A stretch of DNA of 5,576 nt from Chryseobacterium gleum (GTDB taxonomy: Bacteria; Bacteroidota; Bacteroidia; Flavobacteriales_D; Crocinitomicaceae), in NCBI GenBank assembly GCA_945877005.1, contig CAMCQL010000137.1, positions 1 to 5,576 on the forward strand, read 5' to 3'. The notes under the pieces were generated by a model, which worked only from the letters and a program-made list of their open reading frames with translations, was not told the origin of the DNA and made no database searches. Shown in pieces: positions 1-5,576 of the stretch (the first letter of the stretch is position 1; each line of letters begins with the position of its first letter). The position numbers and the translations under genes were made by a program.

Positions 1-244
1 CACCTTTAAAAATAACAGGATCGATCACAACGCCATTACCAACTAGATTGACCACATTGGAATGAAAAATTCCAGAGGGAATCGTGTGAAGTACATGTTT
101 AATTCCGTTGAATTCTAAGGTATGTCCTGCATTTGGTCCACCTTGAAAACGCGCAATAATATCATAATCAGGTGTTAAAACATCGACAATTTTTCCTTTG
201 CCTTCATCACCCCATTGTAATCCTAATAATACATCTACTTTCAT
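1..244 (-). CDS. purA: Adenylosuccinate synthetase PurA, N-terminal 81 residues (cut by window edge)
   Basis: PurA joins IMP and aspartate using GTP to make adenylosuccinate, the first committed step from IMP to AMP, in the cytoplasm. My translation of the minus strand from the ATG at 242-244 gives an open frame to the window edge. It begins with the GTP-binding loop LQWGDEGKGKIVD (residues 9-21) and continues with GGPNAGHT (35-42) and GNGVVIDP (69-76). Asp13 and His41, the catalytic acid/base pair of the E. coli enzyme, fall at exactly the same residue numbers, which supports this start. The family is about 420-430 residues long, so roughly four fifths of the gene lies outside. The ATG sits two bases after the stop of the STAS gene, so the two are almost certainly co-transcribed. 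No separate promoter is visible. Identification is essentially certain. Confidence 0.97.
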   Translation of the reverse strand, partial: MKVDVLLGLQWGDEGKGKIVDVLTPDYDIIARFQGGPNAGHTLEFNGIKHVLHTIPSGIFHSNVVNLVGNGVVIDPVIFKG

Positions 245-246
245 GC

Positions 247-579
247 TTATTTTTTAAAGTATGCTTCAACTTCCATCATCGTGTTTGCCATATGAAACAC
301 TTGATTGATTTTAGTCAGTTCAAAAATTTTCGTTAATTGTTCGTTGACGTTCATGACAACAACATCCCCTTGATTCAATCTTGCACGTGTCAAGACTTTA
401 ATAAAAAAAGCTATTCCAGAAGAATTCACGTAGGACAAATTGGTCAAATCCAAAACGACATTCCAATTGGTTAAGGAGTTCAATAGTTCTTGTGGTTTTA
501 TCAAATCCACATCTGACATAAGTTTCCCGTCAAAAGTTAAAATAGCAAACTGTATGTGATCCTTAAGGCTTACCTCCAT
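247..579 (-). CDS. Single-domain STAS protein (anti-sigma-factor-antagonist-like)
   Basis: This 110-residue protein is a lone STAS domain, the fold of SpoIIAA/RsbV anti-anti-sigma factors, which are switched by serine phosphorylation and bind a kinase-type anti-sigma factor. What shows it is the strand VVLDLTNLSYV followed by N52-S53-S54-G55, matching the D-S-S-G signature whose second Ser is phosphorylated in SpoIIAA, then a helix with TRAR and a C-terminal helix near EQLTKIFELTKI. Asn replaces the usual Asp of the motif. I chose the ATG at 577-579. A TTG two codons upstream (583-585) would give 112 residues and overlap the stop of the Fur-like gene, but the ATG follows that stop by two bases and is the simpler start. 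No partner kinase or phosphatase lies in the window, so the target is unknown. The STAS fold is clear; the regulatory role is inference. Confidence 0.85.
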   Translation of the reverse strand: MEVSLKDHIQFAILTFDGKLMSDVDLIKPQELLNSLTNWNVVLDLTNLSYVNSSGIAFFIKVLTRARLNQGDVVVMNVNEQLTKIFELTKINQVFHMANTMMEVEAYFKK

Positions 580-581
580 TT

Positions 582-1028
582 TCAAGAATTTAACTTGTTT
601 TTTATTCCGTAAAAATAAAGTGAGTGATGTTGAATTTTCACATCGAATAGGTCCTCAATGGTTGATTTAATTTGTTGAATGCGCGGATCACAAAATTCGA
701 TTACTTCACCGGTATCTGTACAAATAACATGATCATGTTGTTTTGAACCGTGAGATTTTTCAAATTGCGCTAAGTTTTTTCCGAATTGGTGTTTTGTAAC
801 TAAGTTACATGCCAAAAGCAATTCAATGGTATTATATAGTGTTGCTCGAGAAACTCGGTAATTGTGGTTTTTCATTTTAATGTAGAGTGTTTCCACATCA
901 AAATGTCCTTCATATTGATATATCTCTGCTAGAATAGCAAAGCGCTCAGGGGTTTTTCTGTGTCCATTCTGTTCGAGATAGGCCGCAAAAATATCCTTTA
1001 CTGTACCTGAAAGTTCGGTTATGTTCAT
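582..1028 (-). CDS. Fur-family metal-dependent transcriptional regulator
   Basis: This 148-residue protein has the Fur layout: an N-terminal winged helix with RKTPERFAILAEIY (24-37) and recognition helix YRVSRATLYNTIELL (57-71), then a metal-binding dimerisation half with QHDHVICTDTGEVIEFCDP (97-115). Set against E. coli Fur, the sensory-site ligands are all present (H42, E90, H98, H100, E111). The structural Cys4 zinc site is not: only C103 remains of the first CxxC, Thr106 replaces its partner, and there is no C-terminal cysteine pair. The third site is half kept (D99, H135) with Q97 and Q118 replacing ligands. It is the first gene of a tight operon with the STAS gene and purA. Whether it senses iron, zinc, manganese or peroxide cannot be read from the sequence, so I give no symbol. 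From memory, similar Fur-like proteins next to purA are common in Bacteroidota. Confidence 0.92.
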   Translation of the reverse strand: MNITELSGTVKDIFAAYLEQNGHRKTPERFAILAEIYQYEGHFDVETLYIKMKNHNYRVSRATLYNTIELLLACNLVTKHQFGKNLAQFEKSHGSKQHDHVICTDTGEVIEFCDPRIQQIKSTIEDLFDVKIQHHSLYFYGIKNKLNS

Positions 1029-1129
1029 AATTTCAGCAGAACAAATTTACGTATTTATTTAGTTGATAAACGGTTAACGAACATCGAATGTCTTTAGTTT
1101 ATTAACACCTTTTTCACGTTTATGGACAT
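1029..1129. other. Gap between the Fur-like gene and the rpsA terminator
   Basis: This AT-rich stretch holds the promoter region of the Fur-like operon. No small coding frame or RNA gene is evident. It contains weak dyads: GTTGATAAACGGTTAAC at 1062-1078, with only partly matching arms, and ACATCGAATGT at 1081-1091, with 4-base arms. Either could be an operator, but neither resembles the classical 19-base Fur box. Confidence 0.4.
1042..1049 (-). promoter_or_regulatory. Candidate -7 box for the Fur-like/STAS/purA operon
   Basis: The minus strand reads TAAATTTG here, matching the Bacteroidota -7 consensus TAnnTTTG, 13 bases before the ATG of the Fur-like gene. No good TTG-type -33 element is found 19-21 bases upstream, so the call rests on one box and on its placement. 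Transcription from it would leave a leader of only about 10 bases. Confidence 0.45.
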
Positions 1130-1156
1130 AAAAAAAGGGAGGCGAACCTCCCTTTT
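1130..1156 (-). terminator. Intrinsic terminator of rpsA
   Basis: A perfect 10-bp inverted repeat, AAAAGGGAGG (1133-1142) and CCTCCCTTTT (1147-1156), flanks a four-base loop. Read on the minus strand it is a GGGAGG/CCTCCC stem with a UUCG loop, followed by seven U residues (1130-1136). It lies about 20 bases after the rpsA stop. This is a textbook rho-independent terminator and separates rpsA from the Fur-like operon. The plus strand also has a short T run after the stem, but no plus-strand gene ends here. Confidence 0.93.
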
Positions 1157-1176
1157 ATCTTTAGAATGAAATCAGC

Positions 1177-3063
1177 TTATTCGCCTTTTTCCATTTTTTG
1201 TTTCAACTCAGCCAATCCACCTAAATCACCTAAGGTTGATTTTTCCGTGTTTTGGTTAATTGCTTTCACTGCTTGATCGGTTGAATTTCCGTTTCCGCCG
1301 TTTCCGCCGTTACCACTTCCACTTCCTCCGGCTGATTTTTTGCCAGATTTAGTCATGGTTGGTTTGTCTTCACCTTCTTCAAACATGCGTGTATGAGAAA
1401 GAACGATTTTCTTCGCGTCTTTGTTGAACTCTATTACTTTAAAGTCAAGGATTTCTTCCAATTTAGCGTTAGAACCATCTTCTTTTTTCAAGTGTTTAGC
1501 AGGACAAATTCCTTCAACACCGTAAGGAAGCGAAACGATACCAGACTTGTCTTTCATATCGATGATTGTTCCACTGTGTACAGTGCCTTCAGCGAAAGTT
1601 GCTTCAAACACATCCCATGGATTTTCTTCCAATTGTTTGTGTCCTAAAGAAATACGGCGGTTATCGCGATCGATTTCCAATACAACAACTTCCATTTCTT
1701 CACCTACTTTACAGAATTCAGATGGATGTTTGATTTTCTTTTGCCAAGAAAGGTCAGAGATGTGAATCAATCCATCAACTCCTTCTTCTAACTCAACAAA
1801 TACACCGAAGTTTGTGAAGTTACGTACTTTCGCCATGTGACGTGAAGAAACTGCATATTTCGTTTCGATATCATTCCATGGATCTGGCATCAATTGTTTG
1901 ATACCTAAAGACATTTTACGCTCTTCGCGGTCTAATGTCAAAACTACTGCTTCTACGCTATCTCCAATTTTCATGAAGTCTTGTGCAGAACGTAAGTGTT
2001 GAGACCAACTCATTTCAGATACGTGAATCAATCCTTCTACACCTGCAGCGATTTCAATAAATGCACCGTAATCTGCCATGACAACAACTTTACCAGTTAC
2101 TTTGTCACCAATAGCGATGTTTGTATCTAATGAATCCCATGGATGTGGTTGCAATTGTTTCAATCCTAATGCGATTCGTTTTTTATCATCATCAAAGTCA
2201 AGAATAACCACGTTGATTTTTTGATCCAATTCTAACATCTCTTCAGGATGCGAAACGCGTCCCCAAGAAAGGTCAGTAATGTGAATCAATCCATCTACAC
2301 CACCTAAATCGATGAACACACCATAAGAAGTAATGTTTTTCACAATACCTTCTAATACTTGTCCTTTTTCTAATCCAGAGATGATTTGTTTTTTCTGTTC
2401 TTCTAATTCCGCTTCGATAAGCGCTTTGTGAGAAACAACTACGTTACGGAACTCTTCATTGATTTTCACAACTTTGAACTCCATGTTTTTACCAACGTAA
2501 ATATCGTAATCACGAATTGGTTTCACATCAATTTGAGAACCTGGTAAGAATGCTTCAATACCAAATACATCAACGATTAATCCACCTTTCGTACGACATT
2601 TAACGAAACCAGTAATGATTTCACCAGTACGTAATACATCGTTCACACGAATCCAAGCGCTGTGCATACGAGCTGTACGGTGAGAAACAACTAGCTGACC
2701 AGTTTTGTCCTCGCGACATTCTACATACACATCAACTACATCTCCAACTTTTAAATCTGGATTGTAACGGAATTCGTTTGCTGCAATAACACCTTCAGAT
2801 TTGTAACCAATGTTAATGATTACTTCTTTCTTGTTTAATAGTGCAACTGTACCTTGAATTACTTCTTTCTCGTTGATAGAAGTTAAGGTTTTTTCGTAAA
2901 CATCAGATAATTCTGATCTTTCGATTTGAGTGTAACCGTCTAATTGTAACGCTTCCCAATCAAAATCTGCAGCTCCCTGCATTTCAATACTTTTTGCCAT
3001 GTGGCTGAATAATTTGTATTCCGGAATCCCTGATTTTCCAGAAGGATGAAACATATTTGTCAT
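1177..3063 (-). CDS. rpsA: 30S ribosomal protein S1, six S1 domains
   Basis: S1 binds mRNA on the small ribosomal subunit and helps recruit and unfold it. The 628-residue product has six S1/OB-fold repeats at about residues 68-128, 148-213, 235-302, 320-389, 406-476 and 493-558. The last four are joined by linkers with a shared Pro-Trp core (PHPWDSLD, PDPWNDIE, ENPWDVFE). Repeats 3-5 carry the clearest RNA-binding pattern (YGVFIDL..GVDGLIHITDLSW and relatives). After domain 6 comes a charged, Gly/Asn-rich tail (579-593), then a conserved-looking end, STLGDLGGLAELKQKMEKG. The length is above E. coli S1 (557) mainly because of this tail and an N-terminal extension. The start is uncertain: the ATG at 3061-3063 gives 628 residues, while Met22 (2998-3000) gives 607 and begins nearer the usual acidic N-terminus. 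A promoter lies just upstream and a terminator just downstream, so it can be transcribed alone. Confidence 0.97.
   Translation of the reverse strand: MTNMFHPSGKSGIPEYKLFSHMAKSIEMQGAADFDWEALQLDGYTQIERSELSDVYEKTLTSINEKEVIQGTVALLNKKEVIINIGYKSEGVIAANEFRYNPDLKVGDVVDVYVECREDKTGQLVVSHRTARMHSAWIRVNDVLRTGEIITGFVKCRTKGGLIVDVFGIEAFLPGSQIDVKPIRDYDIYVGKNMEFKVVKINEEFRNVVVSHKALIEAELEEQKKQIISGLEKGQVLEGIVKNITSYGVFIDLGGVDGLIHITDLSWGRVSHPEEMLELDQKINVVILDFDDDKKRIALGLKQLQPHPWDSLDTNIAIGDKVTGKVVVMADYGAFIEIAAGVEGLIHVSEMSWSQHLRSAQDFMKIGDSVEAVVLTLDREERKMSLGIKQLMPDPWNDIETKYAVSSRHMAKVRNFTNFGVFVELEEGVDGLIHISDLSWQKKIKHPSEFCKVGEEMEVVVLEIDRDNRRISLGHKQLEENPWDVFEATFAEGTVHSGTIIDMKDKSGIVSLPYGVEGICPAKHLKKEDGSNAKLEEILDFKVIEFNKDAKKIVLSHTRMFEEGEDKPTMTKSGKKSAGGSGSGNGGNGGNGNSTDQAVKAINQNTEKSTLGDLGGLAELKQKMEKGE
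1285..1329 (-). repeat. Gly/Asn-rich low-complexity tract in the S1 tail
   Basis: This stretch encodes residues 579-593 of S1, alternating Gly with Ser or Asn (GGSGSGNGGNGGNGN). The DNA includes a direct tandem duplication of the 9-mer TTTCCGCCG (1292-1300 and 1301-1309) with degenerate flanking units. Because the unit is a multiple of three, slippage would change linker length without breaking the frame. It probably forms a flexible linker between S1 domain 6 and the C-terminal segment. Confidence 0.75.
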
Positions 3064-3097
3064 TGTGAACAGGACACAACTTCCTCTTTTGAGGGTG

Positions 3098-3128
3098 CAA
3101 AGATAGTAATAATTCCTTTTCAGAACAA
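3098..3128 (-). promoter_or_regulatory. rpsA promoter (Bacteroidota -33/-7 type)
   Basis: On the minus strand TATCTTTG (3098-3105) exactly fits the -7 consensus TAnnTTTG. A TTG (3126-3128) lies 20 bases upstream, within the spacing usual for the -33 element. Transcription would begin at roughly 3090-3095, giving a leader of about 30 bases to the first ATG or about 90 to the second. Position and spacing make this the best promoter in the window. Confidence 0.8.
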
Positions 3129-3139
3129 GGAATTTCCTT
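3111..3139. repeat. Overlapping inverted repeats within the rpsA promoter
   Basis: AATTCCTT (3111-3118) is repeated in perfect inverse as AAGGAATT (3127-3134) with an 8-base spacer. The right arm also belongs to a second dyad, AAGGAA-T-TTCCTT (3127-3139), with perfect 6-base arms around one central base. Together they cover the -33 element and part of the -33/-7 spacer, where a repressor or activator could bind. Being upstream of the predicted transcription start, they would not be in an mRNA made from this promoter. Confidence 0.6.
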
Positions 3140-3178
3140 TTCTTCTATCAAAATATATAAATAAGCTTGGGTAAACCC

Positions 3179-3760
3179 TTAATTATCGCTTATGTTCTTT
3201 GGGAAAAGCGCAAAGGTTTGAAATTGTTTTCCTTGTTGCGACATGCACTTACGCCATAAATTAGCGATGTTTTTAGAGAGTAAAGTGTTACTTGGAATAT
3301 TGTTCACACATATCCAAGCGCGTTCTTTTATTTCTTGCTCCAATTGACCTTTGCTCCATCCGGAATAACCAATAAAAAAACGAATATTTTCTTTGTTTAC
3401 TTCCCTCAACGATAAATTCGTAAATATTTCCGTTAAATCTCCTCCAAAAAACAATCCTGGAAGAATTTCCTCACTGGATTCGATGCCATTAAAGGTATGT
3501 AGGTAAAACAAGCTGTTGTTTGCGACCGGACCACCAATAAACACGGGGATTTCCTTTGGAGCAATGTCAATTAAATCGTTTAACTCTACATCTGCTTTGT
3601 GATTCAGGACAAATCCAAACGTTTCCTCTGGTAAATACTCACACAATAATATAACTGATCGCTCAAAATGAGGATCCTGTAAAAAAGGTTCTGAAAGCAA
3701 GACACATCCCTTAGCAGGTGGAATACCATTAATAAAATCGAATGTCTCGTTAAGCTTCAT
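3179..3760 (-). CDS. yqgE: YqgE/AlgH family protein (UPF0301)
   Basis: This 193-residue protein belongs to the YqgE/AlgH family (DUF179, UPF0301), whose biochemical role is not settled; AlgH was named from effects on alginate gene expression in Pseudomonas. The family signatures appear in order: GCVLLSEPFLQDPHFERS and VILLCEY (18-42), GFVLN (49-53), IGGPV (75-79), GLFFGGDL (102-109) and RFFIGYSGWSKGQLEQEI (127-144) with Trp149 after it. The length is normal for the family. No signal peptide or membrane segment is seen, so it is probably cytoplasmic. The next downstream gene, rpsA, begins 115 bases later, and I see no convincing terminator between, so read-through into rpsA is possible. The ATG at 3758-3760 is the only reasonable start: the next Met is near residue 173, after all the conserved motifs. 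It lies only five bases from a -7 box. Confidence 0.94.
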   Translation of the reverse strand: MKLNETFDFINGIPPAKGCVLLSEPFLQDPHFERSVILLCEYLPEETFGFVLNHKADVELNDLIDIAPKEIPVFIGGPVANNSLFYLHTFNGIESSEEILPGLFFGGDLTEIFTNLSLREVNKENIRFFIGYSGWSKGQLEQEIKERAWICVNNIPSNTLLSKNIANLWRKCMSQQGKQFQTFALFPKNISDN

Positions 3761-3764
3761 GTGA

Positions 3765-3772
3765 CAAAGATA
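3765..3772 (-). promoter_or_regulatory. Candidate yqgE -7 box, abutting the start codon
   Basis: The minus strand reads TATCTTTG, identical to the rpsA -7 box, with only four bases between it and the yqgE ATG. No clear TTG lies 19-21 bases upstream; the nearest resembling triplet, CTG, is 17 bases away. If the box is used, transcription would begin at or next to the start codon, giving a leaderless or nearly leaderless mRNA. Confidence 0.55.
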
Positions 3773-3949
3773 CGTGAACGTAAATTCTACAGGTATATTT
3801 TGCTTTTAAAACTGAAAAGTGGGAAAATTAATCCTGTCAGACATTGGAATTATGCACAAATCAATTAAAGAACTTAACTTTGTCCTATGTGTTTCGTTTG
3901 CATAATGTAGACCTATAACCCATCAAACACCGAATTATTTTTTCAAGAC
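3773..3949. other. Divergent yqgE/hisS intergenic region
   Basis: This AT-rich spacer between the two divergent genes has no supportable coding frame or RNA gene. It holds the hisS promoter candidate and a pair of inverted 8-mers: ATTATGCA (3849-3856) and TGCATAAT (3899-3906), placed on either side of that promoter's -7 box with centres 50 bases apart. No T-box-like or other recognisable leader structure precedes hisS. Confidence 0.5.
3851..3882 (+). promoter_or_regulatory. Candidate hisS promoter
   Basis: TAACTTTG (3875-3882) fits the -7 consensus TAnnTTTG, with a partial -33 match, TATG (3851-3854), 20 bases upstream. The predicted leader is about 60 bases long and AT-rich, with no Shine-Dalgarno sequence before the ATG. 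A poorer alternative, TTCGTTTG, lies at 3893-3900. Confidence 0.5.
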
Positions 3950-5323
3950 ATGGCTCAAAAACCATCCATACCTAAAGGAACACGTGACTTTCTCCCAAGT
4001 GAGGTAGCCAAAAGAACCTATCTTTTCGAATCCATCAAATCCGTTTTTAAACGCTATGGATTTGCTCCAATTGAAACACCAAGTTTTGAATTATCCTCAA
4101 CGCTAATGGGGAAATATGGCGAAGAAGGAGATCGCTTAATCTTTCGAATCTTGAATTCTGGGGATAAAATGCGTAAAGCAGATTTGGATGCCTTAGCAAA
4201 TGATAACTTACCAAAGTTCGCTTCCTCTTTAGCCGAAAAAGCCTTGAGATACGATTTAACCGTTCCATTTGCGCGCTTCGTCGTACAACATCAAAACGAT
4301 TTAACTTTTCCATTTAAACGCTACCAAATTCAAGCAGTCTGGCGCGCGGACCGTCCACAACATGGAAGATACCAAGAGTTCTTTCAGTGCGATGCCGATG
4401 TAGTAGGTTCTGATTCCTTACTTTGCGAAGTAGAATTGATTCAGATTTTTGACGATGTCCTTACGAATTTAAACATTCCTTCCTTCACCATTTATTTGAA
4501 CAACCGTAAAATCCTGAGTGGAATCGCAGAGGTGTGTGGGGAAGCAGATCGCATTATCGACTTAACAGTTGCTATTGATAAGTTAGATAAAATAGGCGAG
4601 GATGGCGTATTGAATGAACTGTCTCAAAAGGGAATTAGTGATGCGGCCATCAATAAAATCAAACCGCTTTTTCAATTTGCAGGAAGCAATAACGAAAAAC
4701 TTCAGCTGATGCGTACCTATTTAGCGAAATCTAAAGTGGGTATGAAAGGAATAGAGGAGTTGGAATATGTGATGAATCTCGTTGATTCCATGGGACTTAA
4801 GCGCGCTGATTTAGTATTTGACTTAACTTTAGCTCGCGGGTTGAATTATTACACTGGAGCCATTTTTGAAGTGAAAGCAAATAATGTCAACATGGGTTCT
4901 ATTTGTGGAGGCGGGCGTTACGATGACTTAACGGGACTTTTCGGCTTAAATGGACTTTCCGGAGTAGGGATTTCCTTTGGTGCGGATCGAATATACGATG
5001 TGATGTCAGAATTAAATTTGTTTCCTGAATCTATTACGAAAGGACTAAAAGTACTTTTCATCAATTTTGGAGAGGCGGAAGTTCAAAAGTGTCTTTCCTT
5101 GGCTCGTGAAATCCGTGAGTTGAACATCGACTGTGAAGTATATCCAAGCACGGCTAAACTTCAGAAACAGATGAAATATGCGAATGATCGATCCGTTCAA
5201 TATGTCGTTTTACTAGGTGAAGAAGAATTGCAATCTGGAACCTTAAGCTTGAAAAATATGGAGACAGGAGAACAAGAAACCTTAACTTATGAATCATTCA
5301 CCACTAAAATAGCCGAATTATGA
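3950..5323 (+). CDS. hisS: Histidyl-tRNA synthetase
   Basis: HisS charges tRNA-His with histidine using ATP and works as a cytoplasmic class II synthetase, normally a homodimer. The 457-residue protein starts with the family hallmark PKGTRDFLPSE (8-18). It then shows the ATP-side segment RYDLTVPFARF (100-110), motif 2 from WRADRPQHGRYQ to FQCDADVVG (131-153), the histidine-binding loop LARGLNYYTG (294-303), GGGRYDDL (320-327) and motif 3 GVGISFGADR (338-347). The C-terminal anticodon-binding domain spans about 365-457. It is longer than E. coli HisS (424), partly because of an insert at about 68-97 between the motif 1 region and RYDLTVP. No active-site residue appears to be missing. The start fits the family N-terminus. 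Its stop overlaps the next gene by four bases (ATGA), suggesting translational coupling. Confidence 0.98.
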   Translation: MAQKPSIPKGTRDFLPSEVAKRTYLFESIKSVFKRYGFAPIETPSFELSSTLMGKYGEEGDRLIFRILNSGDKMRKADLDALANDNLPKFASSLAEKALRYDLTVPFARFVVQHQNDLTFPFKRYQIQAVWRADRPQHGRYQEFFQCDADVVGSDSLLCEVELIQIFDDVLTNLNIPSFTIYLNNRKILSGIAEVCGEADRIIDLTVAIDKLDKIGEDGVLNELSQKGISDAAINKIKPLFQFAGSNNEKLQLMRTYLAKSKVGMKGIEELEYVMNLVDSMGLKRADLVFDLTLARGLNYYTGAIFEVKANNVNMGSICGGGRYDDLTGLFGLNGLSGVGISFGADRIYDVMSELNLFPESITKGLKVLFINFGEAEVQKCLSLAREIRELNIDCEVYPSTAKLQKQMKYANDRSVQYVVLLGEEELQSGTLSLKNMETGEQETLTYESFTTKIAEL

Positions 5324-5576
5324 AATTACTATGCATGATACTTATGACCTTGGTTTTGTTTGCCTGCGGTTCAACAAGTACAAAAGGAAAATGGAATGAG
5401 GAAGATCGTAAAGAAGCGTTAAAGGACGTTAATGAATACTCGAGCGCATTGGAAACACTTGGATCCGCAAAAGACTTATGTTTTGATTGTTATATAGATA
5501 GTCTAGAGAAAATCTATGAGAATTATGATGCAGCGAAGAAATTAAATGAAGATGATCGCTTAGGTATTCTAATGGA
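5320..5576 (+). CDS. Small putative lipoprotein, 3' end outside window
   Basis: An open frame from the ATG at 5320-5322 runs 85 codons to the window edge without a stop. It begins with a lipoprotein signal: Lys2, a hydrophobic run (residues 3-15) and the lipobox LFAC with Cys16 as the lipidated residue, so the mature protein should be membrane-anchored. The rest is polar and helix-prone, with KWNEEDRKEAL (24-34), then a C54-F-D-C57 pair and SLEKIYENYDAAKKL (61-75). The residues right after Cys16 (GSTSTK) lack the acidic run typical of a Bacteroidota surface-export signal, so a periplasm-facing position is likelier. From memory, the arrangement of a Trp, acidic and Lys-rich helix, CxxC-like pair and 'EKxYxNY' recurs in small uncharacterised Bacteroidota proteins, but I cannot name a family. 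It was missed as a complete ORF only because the window cuts it. Confidence 0.85.
   Translation, partial: MKLLCMILMTLVLFACGSTSTKGKWNEEDRKEALKDVNEYSSALETLGSAKDLCFDCYIDSLEKIYENYDAAKKLNEDDRLGILM

Noticed and set aside
583..585. TTG as the start of the STAS gene
   Set aside because: An ATG lies two codons downstream, just after the stop of the Fur-like gene, and the two extra residues add nothing to the STAS fold.
1062..1106. Fur box upstream of the Fur-like gene
   Set aside because: The GTT...AAC dyads here have short, imperfect arms and do not resemble the classical Fur or PerR boxes; autoregulation remains possible but is not shown.
1393..1765. Two plus-strand open frames (1393-1647 and 1547-1765) inside rpsA
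   Set aside because: They lie antisense to highly conserved S1 coding sequence, have no recognisable domain and overlap each other; they are shadows of rpsA.
3169..3178. GGGTAAACCC palindrome after the yqgE stop, as a terminator
   Set aside because: The stem is only 3-4 bp with a 2-4 base loop and no U tract follows on the minus strand, so it is too weak to call.
3793..3802. TATATTTTGC on the plus strand as a hisS promoter
   Set aside because: It is one base too long for TAnnTTTG and would give a leader of about 140 bases; TAACTTTG at 3875 fits better.
4047..4313. Minus-strand open frame inside hisS
   Set aside because: It is antisense to conserved HisS sequence, rich in Arg and Leu in the manner of shadow frames, and has no promoter or recognisable motif.

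Overview
This 5.6 kb window looks like housekeeping chromosome from a member of the Bacteroidota, most likely a Flavobacteriales-type organism. Three things point there: the S1 and Fur-like proteins have the wording typical of that phylum; genes start without convincing Shine-Dalgarno sequences; and every transcription unit whose beginning lies in the window is preceded by a TAnnTTTG box, the -7 element of Bacteroidota promoters. The genus is not resolved from this sequence.

Minus strand, read right to left. yqgE (3179-3760) comes first, then rpsA for ribosomal protein S1 (1177-3063), which has its own promoter in the 115-base gap and a strong intrinsic terminator after its stop (1130-1156). 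A second unit follows: a Fur-family regulator (582-1028), a single-domain STAS protein (247-579) and the first 81 codons of purA (1-244, cut by the window edge). These three genes are packed with gaps of about 2 bases and are probably one operon that joins metal or redox regulation, an anti-sigma-antagonist-like switch and AMP synthesis.

Plus strand. hisS (3950-5323) reads away from yqgE across a 189-base divergent promoter region. It overlaps by four bases a small lipoprotein gene (5320 onward) that runs off the right edge.

No tRNA, rRNA, CRISPR, insertion sequence or phage gene is visible. I did not find an undescribed system. The points most worth a second look are a double inverted repeat inside the rpsA promoter, a -7 box so close to the yqgE start that its mRNA may be leaderless, the STAS gene between the Fur-like gene and purA, the Fur-like protein's missing Cys4 zinc site, and the uncharacterised lipoprotein coupled to hisS.
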